Origin: Echinostoma caproni
Taxonomy: Eukaryota; Platyhelminthes; Trematoda; Plagiorchiida; Echinostomatidae
Assembly (NCBI GenBank): GCA_900618425.1
Contig: UZAN01039513.1
Location: 48,794 to 112,793, forward strand
Direction of reading: 5' to 3'
DNA length: 64,000 nt
Part shown: positions 35,501 through 48,968 of the stretch, one piece after another
Layout: each line of letters opens with the position of its first letter
How positions within the stretch are numbered: the first letter of the stretch is position 1
Made by a program: the position numbers and the translations under genes
The notes under the pieces: model-generated
Told to the model about the DNA's origin: nothing
Databases searched by the model: none
Seen by the model: the letters and a program-made list of their open reading frames with translations, nothing else

Positions 35501-38500
35501 CTTCTACTTCTAAATTTAGTAATCATTGTATGCTTGTACACGTTTGTTCACCAAAATTGATTCATCCGATGTGCTATATATGTGCCTATTTGTTTTAAGT
35601 TAGCGACTGAGAAGATTAAACGAAATGTTAACATCTCTCGACATTTGTCTTCTTTCTGTCTTGATGATACAATGCGATTGACAGTTAGTGGCGAGAATTT
35701 CAAATCTGAGTCATGTCAAAATGGCACGTGCACAAACATTACTGGTACTCTAGTGCTTTCCGATCGTTACTGATGCAATCCACGATTCCATACGTACCGC
35801 GTGACCCAGGCCATTGTTTGTTGTTACAATAACTTAAAAGTTGTTCGACTGATACGAAAAACTAAAGCATGAACGTCATGATATAATAAGGAAACTGCTT
35901 ATTCGACTTGCCTATCTTCGTAAAGAAGGTAAATCAATCAATTCACTCACGTGTTCCAATTCGACGTAGATATGATAGGGTAGCGTCAGTCCGATAAAAG
36001 TGAATGTGACGACCAACAGTAAAATGGTGGTTCTCTTCTGACCAATCCAAAATCCTGAACTGGAGCTCTGTGTTCTTTTGCGAACCCCTGAGTATGTGAC
36101 CGGTCTGGACTGACCTAGGTGTCCTGGTTGGTTTTCTTGAACTACAGCTGCATGATTCATGCGCATCGGTTTTTCAGCCCGACCATCGATTTTGGCTGGC
36201 ACGTTTCGTTCGTCACACAAGTGCATACATTTGGCAATACAGTCATTGCTGTTACAATTTGTACTGTCATGTACCAGAGTGCTGGTTGCGGGCATACACG
36301 GATTCGCCGGATGCTGATCTTGACCATTTGCATCGTGGGCACTTTGGCCAATGGGTTCTGGACCGCAGATGATAGTTTGCACATTTTGAAGGGGAGTTAC
36401 GTGCTTACAATTACTGTTGTTCTGTATCTGATGATTGGAACTGGGAACCTCCCATTTCCTATTGACTCGGGGTTGATTGATGACAACCAAGGGTATGGTT
36501 GCAGTCGATTTTCTTTTCACTGACCAGCTCGAATGATTGTAACAGTTAAGTCGAGGAAACCAGCTTGCACAACCGCTAACTTTTCTCAAATTAGTCTGTT
36601 TGATCCTGTGGATACTGGAACGTGGTGTCGGCTTATCAACCCATTCGGCTAGATCGACGTTTTTGTTGGCCGGACACGAGNGACACGAGCACAAATAATG
36701 TATCAGGATCATGTTGAATATGAATGTGATCAGATACGGAATGATTCCGAACACGAACAAATGTTGCCGACTGAGCCATAGACTGATCCAACGTGCTGTA
36801 GGACTCTCCACCGCTTCTCGTATGGAGATCACCTCCAAGTCCTCTTTCGGCACTTTGGGAACCGTGGCTATACCAGTCACTGTCGGTCCGAACAACGGAT
36901 TTGTTGCTGGTAAATTGGTAGATTTTGGCCACAAACTGTCCAATCCACCAAATATACAAAAGTGGTTCAACTGTGAGATTGTAAAGAAAAAAGAAAAAGG
37001 ACGGTCGTTGAATCGCCAAACAAAACATCACTGCGGAAGAGTGCACTAAGGAAACACACTAGCTGCGAAATCAGTAGTATATTCCAATGAAAAAGAAGAG
37101 CTGTGTACTTTTAGTGAATCAAATGTTTTATATCTGGTCTACTGGAGTGTGAAAGAAAAATAGTCCACATAGTGAAGGAACTTAAGACAGCGATTTCTCG
37201 GAATACCCGAATTTATTCAACTTGTAACGTTCGGTGGTGAAATACCTAATGGGTTAACTGTAGAAGGCAGCGTTTACTCAGTGTTTTCGTTTGCATATGA
37301 AAAAACCACGCTTTCTTCTGCAACAGTCTTCGATCTCCGCCTCAGAGATTTTGCTTGCTCAGTTAATATTACTGGAAAAACAATCCATTCGCAAAACCTA
37401 AATAGGGACATTGAAAATCAAAGTTTAGGAGATTTTTCTACTCTCTCATTTTTCAACAGCATTGAATGAATAAAATCAATAGAGAAAGGACATAAAATGA
37501 GGTAGTAGAAATATTTTCAAGCTAGACACAAACCGGGTGGCTAGTACTGAGACGAGCTAGGTGGGGTGTCCGTAAAAAGCTTGCAAAGATTGGCTGTGCT
37601 ATATAGAGTAGAGACAAAAAACGTTAGTATGCTCCATCAAATCAAGCAACTGGTTACATCCCCACTTGTGTTCTACCCGCGCATCACGACTCCCGTCGGT
37701 TCTGCTAATATGTCTCGTCGTATTCATAGATAAAAGATAAGTACAATGACTCACTGAGAGGTGTATTGCTGGTCTGGCTATTCGGTCACAAGATTGAGCT
37801 ATGTGAACGACGACAAACAAAGACCGAAAGTATTTTGAACATGCTGAAATCCGATGCACGACTGATCTTCGAATTAATATGGTTTGTCTTGTAAGATAAT
37901 TTCATGGGAAAATGCCTAATTTCCACCGGGATAATGGGTAACTGCTTACAAAAATGCGGTAGTAATATTCATCGAAAGCCGTTTTTTGCGTAGTCATTTG
38001 AGCATAAAAGTCCCCACAAAAACCTAAATATTGTTATCTATATGGTGTCATTAGTAAAATTTCCGTCGTGCCAGATAGGCTAGATTAGTTCAAACTAACG
38101 AATGTTTGTCATGGTTGGTGAGAAACTGTGTACCACTAGGTGCTTTGCACCGCCCGTGGATGCTTTTATCTAGGTGCGTAAGCAGCTTGAAAATACTGGT
38201 TTAATTGCACCATTTCAGTTTATGTCCCCCAGGCTATTGCGCTACTTTAGGTCCTCAAGCAGCGCTATTTGGGTAGTTTTCACCAAATGAAACCATCTCG
38301 CGTACAACTACAGAGCTGTTTCGAAAGTCGTCATCCAAACTGAATACTCGCGTTATTTTCACCACGTTCTTCCATGCGTCTCAATGTGTGTTGGAATAAA
38401 AAGAAATATTATTTTTATTACACACTTTTGTTTAATGAAAAGCAGACGGGGTAAACTCCATATTTACGAGGACCTGTTGTTCAGTGATGGAAACCGGTAA

Positions 38501-41500
38501 CCTAAGCCCCGGGACTTGAAGTGATGAACCACATACGGCCCCGATAGGTTAGGTGTGGTACTGAACCGGACGACAGCAAAGCTACCCACCACTAAAGTTG
38601 GTTGGCGGTGGCAGGGCTCAAACCTTGGATCACAAGGTCCAAAGCACTCTGATGATAGCGACTAACCACTGCGCCACTACCATCCTGCTTCATATTGCTA
38701 TTTGAACTCACAGGATTCAGTTGGAACATGGCGATCAAAAATGAGTAACCAGAATAACAAATAAGGTATTATGCGGCTCCGTGCTATGGCGAATGAAGGG
38801 CATAGCTGTTTGGAGACTGATCAGCGTCGAATACAGCTCTCCGGCCCCTGATATGTACCAACAGAGACGAACCAGTTACCAAGTTATCTTTGTCGACCAT
38901 TACGCTAAATCTTCCACAGATAATATGCACTAAACTCCCAGAATCGACATTCTTTCGATAAAATCGATAAAATTTGCGGAGTTTTATCTGACTATAAATT
39001 TTTAATGATTACTCAACAGATCCATAAAATGCATGGGGTGATTTTGAGGAAAATTTCAAAAAGTCTAACATTCTCGTGAAAGCTTCTATGCATGAAAGTC
39101 TTTGAATATTTCAGGGTGTCTCTAGACAATCTCTCATCAATTACAGTACTTCTCAGCTAGGGATGACTCATATATGCTCGCCCGTTACTAAAACTACCCA
39201 ATCAGACGTGCCACGTACCTCTTCTCCCTGAGTAAATGTAATCACCTTCTGTTAACCTTTATGATCAAATTTCATACCAGCAAACTTAGGATGACTAAAA
39301 CCCGCTCTCATTACATCACATTGCTCATTCCTGCTTATTGCACGACGGTAAGTGACATCCCAATCAATATAGTGGCCGCTACACTAACTACCACGCTGGA
39401 TTTCAGTTTATTTCTCACAATAATTAAAACCACACCATCGCGCTATCGTTTCGGTTGCGGTCTTTCAGCGTCCTCTCTGTTCGAAGAACCCCGGCGGAAC
39501 AATTAGAATAAATCAGTATTGGGACTACAAACAGAAAAAAACCATTGATGTGCGTGGAAAGTGCTGCATGACTACACTGTTTGAAACGCTCAGGCACTTC
39601 ATTCACTCTCCATAACAATCGGTCAGATTCGTCACGTGGCACTCAACTGTTAAATACTATTCAACCGGGAATCCCGATTAAGATTTTTGTTCCCCCCGGC
39701 TAGGTTTTATTCTGGCCACCCAGCGTGGCTGCTCTGAGCTGGAATCCGTTTGCGTTTTCCACTTTCCACCCTCCAACTCTTCCAGGGATGATCTGAAGTC
39801 TTCTGATGTCCATCGGCTATGTTCCTGCACTTCTTTCCCCGTCGTAAACTGAGCTGTATTCAAAAATCAAATGTGTGTATCAGTGTCTTATGTATCGGAG
39901 TGCCGAAAAGAGATATCGCTTCATCAACTCCGTTTTCTAAATCTGGTCTGGCCGCAAAAACAACTGCTTTCAAACTGTACACGGAGCCTTTGATCTTGTG
40001 GAATCATATCAATATTCTGTTTCAGCACGTTAAACCTTGTAATTCGATTGTTCATAATGTGGGATGTACATCTGTAATATAATTCTCGCGGAATGAATTG
40101 GTTTTGTTGTGTTATAGGTTCTCCGCTACGAAGGATTTACCTGATTGGGTTGCACCACATATGGCCTGTTGAATATTCATTCCATAGACGGGGCAAAAGC
40201 TCTTGGTTTATCAGTGCAATTTCTAGGCGATGAAGGGTATCTACAGCATCACCATATCCGACACGGGGCGTTCTGTGGTATGCTTTCGTTTATACACGGA
40301 CAGTAGCACGTGATAACAGTTCGTTTCCCCTCTCTCTCTCTCTTGCTCTCGCTCTCGTTCGCTTGTTCAATGTATACATTCCTTCTTACAGGACGGCGAG
40401 CGGGTATTTGTGGCTACACCAAATGTCTGATAATCTTGTAACCGGGACGAGTACACGTCAGTAGTGGGGGCCCAAATCTCAGCCGGAAGTCCGTGCCCGA
40501 TCAGAACCAAACAAGCCACACCCCACGGTGTGGGTGTGTGATGCAAACCAGCCGTGAAGCATAAATGAAATAACACTTCACAGGGTGTGGAACACTGGTA
40601 TACCAAAAGCCCACTGAAATGCCGACCCATATCCGTTTTTGTCGCTTCATACAGTGCACGTTTCAGTGAGAAAAACCGACCCGTGTTTTTTCCGCGGATG
40701 AAGCCATGGCTCGAGAAAAAGAGCGTGTGAATGGAATAGTGGACAACAGAATAGAAGAGAGCGAGAGTGCGCGAAGGAGGGGTGGCGTTTAGGACCAGGG
40801 ACACAACGAGCCGGAGGGACTTTGGCCACAAGGAGCCAACCAAATCTTATATAGATGCTAATCAACATCCGACCGTCAACTGCAACATTCTATCGTGGAC
40901 TATGAACTCGTATGTTTTCCACTACTGCCCGTGAGCAACACAGAGTAGAGCATACGGTTATGGGACGCACCAAACAAGGACTGATTGTATGTATGTTGAC
41001 CTGGTTACCAGGCGTACTGTGCATTTATTATTAAGTACTGGATGTCAAAATACCGCTTCCGTCGATATGTATAGATAGGACGCAAATGACATAGTATCTT
41101 GTCAAACTGTGAGCAGTTAATCAGGCAAAAACACTTGGAAAGCCAGGGGTTCTCTCATCTGGTGTTTATCCCAAACACAAGACCAGTTGAAACCCCGAAT
41201 AGCTAAAAACACACANACACACAAAGGCAATCACCAATCAGTGATCTGTGTCCAATGTTTTCTTAAACATAATTATCCGTTCCCTTTTAAATGCCATTAT
41301 CAAATTGTGTGATGTTCTCTTAGCGTTAAACGTTCAACACTGAGGGCAAATAAACAACCGATGATTTGCACAAGTGAAATCAATGATGTAGTAGGTGGAT
41401 ACCGAATAAAGACAACTGGCAATTCTGATCTCCCCTAAATATGTAACGATTTTAATCGAAATTTTATCATCATTTTTGCATCGTGTAGCATACATGCCGT

Positions 41501-44500
41501 ATGAGAAAATCTCAATGAGAATCACACATTTGCCACATTGTTACCAATCATACAAATGACATGCTCTNCAATTGAAGCAAACAACTAGGCAAAAAGTGAT
41601 CAACAATACGGCATTGTCGCTAACATCAGTGCTTTGTCACTAATACGTTTTGTCAACGTAATCGATGATGTACCATGGCTATCACCATCATCACGATCAT
41701 CATCATGACTACCATCATGAATCGAGGTGATAGTTGTATGGTGGTTGTTCAGGATAAAAAAACCTTCCTGCCTTTGTGATGCTGTGAACATTGGAAACAG
41801 GTCGGCATGTAAAATGAGAAACGGTACAGGACAGATGAGGCTGTCCCCTTGTTAGCGCTTCATTCTGGCAAGCGCTGAACCCAGGAAAAGAAATCATTTG
41901 AAGTTCTCATCGTTGCAAATCTATCCACTGGTAACTGGTTTGGTCAAGCTAACGGAAGAAAAGACACAAACATTAGATATTGGAATCTAGACATTGTCGA
42001 CCGCCTGTGTAAGAAATGCACGAACAAAAATTAATGTGTGCCTGCATCGTGTAAAATGCAAATGACCGTTTATCATTCAAGCAATACAGTGAGTAGCAAG
42101 TGAAGTTACAAGAATAGTACATTTTATTGATGGATCAAAGGTCTTGTGGATTGGGTGAAACAGTATGCTGTAAACTGCTTGCTCATCCGTCTAATCCAAA
42201 CTTTTGTTCTTTAATGCATTTCATGCGAAGTAGTTTGGGCAAACAAGCCATCTATAGCAGTTCTGAAAATGGAAGTTATTCTAGTTTTCAGTTTATCCAA
42301 GACAGAGATAAAGTCTACTCAGAGCATCACTTCAAATAGGGACGCTTTAAGGAAAGCATTTCCGAAAACTAACTACATGGATCTAATTAGATATTCATTG
42401 GGAGAACTGACAGCAATTGTTCTCAAATCCAGCATTTTTAATCCCATGATAGCTTGATAAACTCAGTTATCTTTGCGCAAATTAAGTAACTAAGTAAGCC
42501 ATACGTGAAAAATATCGTTGCTTAAAATAACGATGGCCACCAAATCACGTGTGATGTCATCAGTCGGTTTTTCGCTAGGCTATCGACCATCTGCTTCTAC
42601 TATCTGTTTTGCTGCGGAGAATGCGCCAATACTCGTGAAGTTTTACAGGGTTTGATATAATAAACATCATACTTGTCAGTCACTCATACTAACTCTGATT
42701 TTTCGGTCCGTTCACCGACCAATAATACTTGATTACAAAACGAGAACTATAGATGCAGATAGGCGAAACACAGATACTCAGAAAGAGGTAGGAAATCCAC
42801 ATGCATGCAGTCGGTAAGATGTAAATCGAAATCAATCTGGCGAACAGACCCTAAATTATATTAAGAACAACCCCTGCAGTTAGAAGCAGCCGTTCGTCCT
42901 ACTTTGGAGATATGCTTATTAGTGCTGGTTGTGAATAAAAATTAGGCACATCACGTGGTGCATATCACACCACTACCAGTTACGCAGCTGTACCTCGAAT
43001 CTGTGGATTAATATTAGATAAATCGATTAAAACAGATATCATCCGAGCGCTATCTGTTCAAACGTGAGGTGAATAAGTTTTTCTAACTGGTGGATGTCAA
43101 GGATGCCAAGTTGGTAATTACCGGCTCTCCTCGTGCACGGCATATGCCTTTGAAGGTCGTTCGTCCGTCGATTGACCTGCCGCTTTGTAATCAATGCATT
43201 CGCTGAAGAGATTCCACCACTTATAACCGGATGAATACGCGCTAGTGCACTCCGTGATGGTTAAATGTATTTGTCCAGGGTCTTATTGGTGTATGTGGGC
43301 AGCGAAGTGAAAAATATGAATCGAAATAAAAGGTAGATGCGAAACGCGAAGTCGGAGTAAATGTGTGTTATTGTCTAATAAAATTTTGGAATTGAAAGTT
43401 GGCGGTTAATATTTTTCTTTTTCGAAACTCAATCACAATCATATTACCGTGCTCGAATCTGATTTATTTACCGGCGAAAAATTGACATTTTGTAAAATAA
43501 AGATGTGGTTCTGACGGGAAATTTACTGGTGACTTTTATTCCACAGATCGAGTTCTATCTATTTTGAAAATTGAAATTCTCTATTACTGTTTTTATATAC
43601 GCAATCAACACATGAAATATAAAATGATGATTTCATTACCCCAGATTCCTGAATGCATCACATGTTTGGAGACGGATGTTATCCAAATGGATTGACGTGT
43701 AAAGGATTTATCGTTTCAGGATCTAACACCCTATGTTTAACCAACAGACAAACGTTTTATTCCATTTGAGTTAACCGTATTTTTTTCAACTATCTAGTCC
43801 GTGTCAATTTTTTGTCAGATCGCATTATCAACCGTCGTTATTACCAAGCTTGTTTGTTTCCAATTTCCGCTTCCGTTAGAACTAAATTCGTCACCATTAG
43901 GATCTTCGTCATTGTTTTCGAATAATCCGGTTGTGTCCAGCATCTAATGTTTCCTTTGTTCAATGACATGGCAATTTTTGAAGAAGGATTAAAAAGCACA
44001 ACACAGTTTTGCTCATCCCCGAGGGGAGAAAAAAGAAATCTGTAACCACGTTTGGGGAACACGTCACGCATACTGGTCGTCACTTGAGGAGGAACGCGTT
44101 TCATGTGATCCTGAAGGTACCGTCTGGTGAATAACGCCATGCAGTAGCAGTCCAAGCGGGGACCACTGCTTTCTTCTCACAGGGGATTTCTCAGAGCACT
44201 TCTACTGACATTCCCCCTTCCAATGTAACTGGGCATGACCTTTACTATGACCGCGTGGTCAAAACTACAACGGATTAAACTTGCTTCCATTCTCACTCGG
44301 GAATGCTTCATATCCATCAGACACCTATTTTTCTTTACGAATCACAGCCACACCCAAACACTATACAAATCTGAACCCCTCTTCGTAATATGCATTTAAT
44401 TGCATTCGGGCGAAAATCTGTAGTTACCGGAAATAGCCTTGTTCACTAAGTTTGTTTTTGAATCACACTCATGCGTCGTTCGCTTGACCATTACATACAG

Positions 44501-47500
44501 GATGCACTGAACCAAGATGCTGCACGCCAACATAACAATCCACGTTTGCTGTAGACCCACCACTTCAGTGAAAAGGATACTTCATACCTGCGCTGGATGC
44601 TCCTCGATAATACTGGTTGTAGAGGACTGGTTTGACGGACAAAATAATTTCTAAGTAAATCCCATTTTTCGATGATTTTCGTTTGCAAGTGTATATTCTA
44701 CTTCAACTGGATGGAACAGGGAACAAAATTGTGGCTGAACACGATTTCATTTAGGAATCATGTAACAGCATCCGGTTTGGCACTGGATACAGAAAGTGAC
44801 AAAGTTTTATGCAGCATAAGTTTTGGTCATCTAACACAGATCTAATTCACTCTTCTTCTTATGAGGCTATCACAACCATATGAGATTGATACAGACCTCC
44901 TGCTAGTGACACGGATAGGGTTATCCGTGCCTTATTCCTGCGATCTCTTTAGATTTTGGCTGACTATCATTCGTAGTTATGTAAATAAACTAGAAAGATG
45001 CCCTTTGATGGACAGTTACTATCATATGGTGGGCAATTAAAGACATAAATGCCATGTGTGTCAGACTCAACAAACGGATTACTTTTTTTAGCCCTCAGTC
45101 CCATCGAATTGAGTTTGACTCATACCATTATGCCACTCTGTTCTGTCCATATTAATGACTCCGCCCGAACCTTCACCCAAACGCATCATTGAAGTGTGAT
45201 TCGCCGGATAGCCAGAGCGGTGTTTTGAACCAGGACCTGTCCTGTTATGAGATGAACCACCGGAGGTGAACTGATGTATATTTTTTACCTGTTCGAAACT
45301 AGCCCACCAGATTGATGACCGCTGCTTTGGGGATGATGATAAAAACTGCATTTCCAACCCAATATGCTTGGTTTCATATCTTTACAAGATTCTTTGACCA
45401 ATTTTACCCCGTGAAATACCTCGTAGATTGCTTTTCTTACCGGCAAAACACCGGGTCAGATTTGATAATGGAAACTCCAACCAACTTCATACTTTCACAA
45501 CCCTACACGCTGAAGTATCGCGACTTATTGGTTTGACCAGATCGTTGTTTTCCATCATCTCAATATCAACGTAGATGGTCGGAGAACTGCACCCGAATGA
45601 CGTTGTTTTCGAAGTGGTCTTTGATAATGATGGGTACTTGTGCTTTTCTAGGTCATTATCAGCAACTAATAAATAATGGTTAACCTTAAATACCATGAAT
45701 TATTCTGATGCTGGAAGAATTTCTAGAATAGCAAGCTTGGATTCACTCATTCGTTTGTTAACAGGCACCAAGCACTCTTAATGTTCTTGGGTGTGGGTTT
45801 CACTACTTGGTTCGAGTTCTGACAGGGACACAACAAGTACGCTGACGACTTCCGAAATAGGACGAAACAGCTGTCCAGTGCTCTTTGACGGTTATCACAA
45901 ACATTTATATTACATGTAAATGTAAGAATTTCCTTTGAGTTTTTTATAGATGCACAGTGGTAGACGACCTTCTGACTGAAAGGATAACATCAACGATAAA
46001 AGCATATTGAGCATTTCAGAAAGGGATTCCTGAAGTCTCATAGAAAAATACCCTAAGCGAAGATGTGTATGTATAGTTATTGTCTGATACCTACATCGTA
46101 AACTCAAATGATTTTTCGTTGCCCAACTGGGTGACGTGTTAGATTACAACTAATGCCATCTGGAACCGACCAGTTTGATATTAGACTGTGTACAAACTAA
46201 TCACATGCACTGCAGTTGCATAAATATAATAGTACTCAAATTACAAAGATGTACCTATTTTGATTTGATCGCATCATTATGTGCGTTCGCATAGGCTGCC
46301 AATGAGAACACGACGGCATAAAACGGGATCGCGAAAGTGAGATTAAAAAAAACTACCATCCACCGGGTTATTTTCGTTCGTGTAAAACACACACATGCAT
46401 CCATGACAGTGATGCGTCACAGTTCTGACCGCAGTCACCTGGACTAGCCAAACCATCTAGACCCATCAAACACCGATGACAAACAGCGTTCCAAAGCGCA
46501 TCAACAAAATGACAGAGCGAATGTGGCGTGATGCTTTGCAACATTTACGTGTACCCCGCTGGTCTGTGTGAGACTGACTGGACGAGAGAGCGGCCAGTGG
46601 GCGCTGATCGTATGACGCGGGGTAAAGTTCGTAGATGAAAAGCATGCGCATATCGCTACTGCCTAAAACCATTATCTCCATCCATATGGGGAGGGAGTGA
46701 AACGGAACACCGTAAGAATCAGACCACCGAAAAGAGATGGATACTATTCAGCTGAATCAAGGGAAGGATATCGATCGATCTTTGAAAGTGTTAAACTTAA
46801 TACTCGTCACACAGTTGAGCACAAATACATTGAACGGCTAAGTTAAGTCACAAACCGGACAAACAATATCTGCTGCCCTGAAAGGTGAGAAAACAGGTTA
46901 TCATGGGAAAACAAGGAAAGCCTACCAATGAAATGGTCACGTGCACTGTACAATGGGCTGGTTGCTGAGCAAATTTCAATAGAGTGAACAAAGAACCTAA
47001 CAGAAGAGTCTGACTCCTTTGAGCATCAGACGTTATGCACGTTGGAACTCCCAGGCATATCTGGAAGTATGCTATTTATTATCGGCGATTGGCGGAAAAT
47101 GTAGATAGTTGTGAACAAAGAAAAGTGCGTCATATTTTTAAACTACGACAAGACAGCCACCACTACCAGCATCATAAACTTTTGTATTAGTCATGCAGAT
47201 GCCACGTTTCCGGTAATGCTCAAAGGCCTCAAAGTAGCGGAAAGCTGTCTTGTCTTCGGTGTCAATCACAGAATGGGCGAATTCGACGAACTGATTGACA
47301 TTCAAACCCAAACGAAAGATTGAAAACCGTTTTTAAGAATCTNTGTGGCGAGTGGTGGGCCAACTTTACACGATGAAAACATATTCAGTAAAGCAATTCA
47401 ATCTCCTCCTTAACCGTTCACGAGCACCATCAATACTACTAGCTAAAGTATGATTATGGCTAGCATTTATGTTTTATCACAAGATAAACGGGAATCTATT

Positions 47501-48936
47501 CAGTGAACAAAGATTATTTTCAGTGTGTGTCCAGTCGATCGCGTAGTCGCCGAGTGGGAGATCAGCTTGAAATTTCGCAGTTTTAAATGCAAACTAGGGC
47601 ATACCGAAAGAATGCGCTAATCCCGAATTCCAATAGGAACAGTGTTGAGGTATTTTATTTACACATCAAAACCGAACAGAAATATCCTGTAAATGCAAGT
47701 TTTTCCAAAGAGTAAAGAATGTCAAACAAATGCATATGGGTTTGGTTTTGTGTCGTTGGACTGATCAAACAGGCCGATTTTGCAAGATAATTTTCAGGTT
47801 CATTTCGAAAAAGAACCACAGTTATTTACACGCATTATTCGACTCATTAAACAGAGCGACTTGAGAAATTATTATTATGATGGTTACGAATGAAAACATC
47901 TTATTCACACGGAATTTGTGAAGCGATTTAATTTTAAGCCAGTAACGCGTAAAACAGTTGAATGGCGATCAATACTTTAATACTGAGAATAAAGGTCTTA
48001 TGAATTTAATAACACGGGGTCTGCACGGCAGTACTTATTTTTCATGCATTGATTTTGGTCCAGTATTGTAGGATCCTGCCAGGGCTACCCAGCTTCCCAC
48101 GAATTTGGTTCTTTGGATCGGTCACCCGTCTTTCTTAAAATCGATTAATTAACTGTCTTTTCAATAAACGCCCAGAAACATAACATGAAATGCATGACCG
48201 AATAAGATCTCTCGAATGTGAAATGTAAAAGACAATCAGCTCCGCTAACCATGTCTGCAAAGTCATATCTATTAATTATTGCTACGTTCGTCTCTCTTTT
48301 CTAAAGGTTACGTTTCTCAATTCAATCCTCGGAGTTGTGAAGATAAAACGTGGGCCACGAAAAAATATAGAACGTTCAAGTTTGAGAAAACGCCCTGCCT
48401 TTTGAATACGTCGATGTATTTTTTGGTCAATCTGCTCTTTATGGTGCACGAAGGAAGTAATGAAACAATGCACGTCTCATTTATCTGGCCTATACCAAGG
48501 GGAATGTTTTGTCAGCAAACTCAAGTAGTATTGCTATCATTGCTCACATATTTCAGTAGAGATGCAGATCAAGATTGTTGGGCCGATTTTGCCACGGACA
48601 GTTTTCAATGTGTTTCGATAACCATTTCAGCTGATGATTTGCACAGTGGGGGAACTTTTACAACAAAACTCAATTAACATTATTCATCGGTGAATCCGAA
48701 ATCGGGTAGATTCAAATTCATATTTGGCTCGATTTTTATTTTGCTTATATTTATATTTCGTTGGCTTGTGTGTGTGCGCGCGCATGTTCAGGATTTTCTC
48801 TGTACTCATATCGGATTAATTGGTCGCCTTTTCCTCACAATTCGATGACTACTGATAGTTGGAGTCTTACTGACCTGTTCGCTTCTTCAGTTTGATAGGA
48901 CACCCCGTACGCATCACCACAACGACCACCACTACC

Positions 48937-48968
<32 letters not shown>

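Larger units (their letters stand above)
32572..35950 (-). other. GPCR intron 2 (about 3.4 kb)
   Basis: Phase-0 intron between TM6 and TM7, donor GTGAGT. It holds a repeat module (34649-34750), a hammerhead SINE in the gene's own orientation (34755-34880, minus), and a Penelope-like C-terminal fragment in the opposite orientation (34883-35499, plus). A 14-bp perfect palindrome containing a Pol III B-box-like core lies at 32762-32775. The stretch 32780-34640 shows nothing recognisable except a CT run near 34262. Confidence 0.75.

Noticed and set aside
36119..36523. 134-codon plus-strand frame opposite GPCR exon 2
   Set aside because: It lies wholly antisense to a well supported exon and has no family features; a shadow of the real coding strand.
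38600..38690. tRNA gene on the minus strand
   Set aside because: Good A box but decayed B box, and no acceptor pairing; treated as a SINE head.
42540..42570. Hammerhead on the minus strand (CTGATGACATCAC)
   Set aside because: A possible stem II hairpin is present, but the GAAA box is absent.
48279..48677. 132-codon plus-strand frame as a gene
   Set aside because: No recognisable domain, signal peptide or splice context; overlapping frames are open too.
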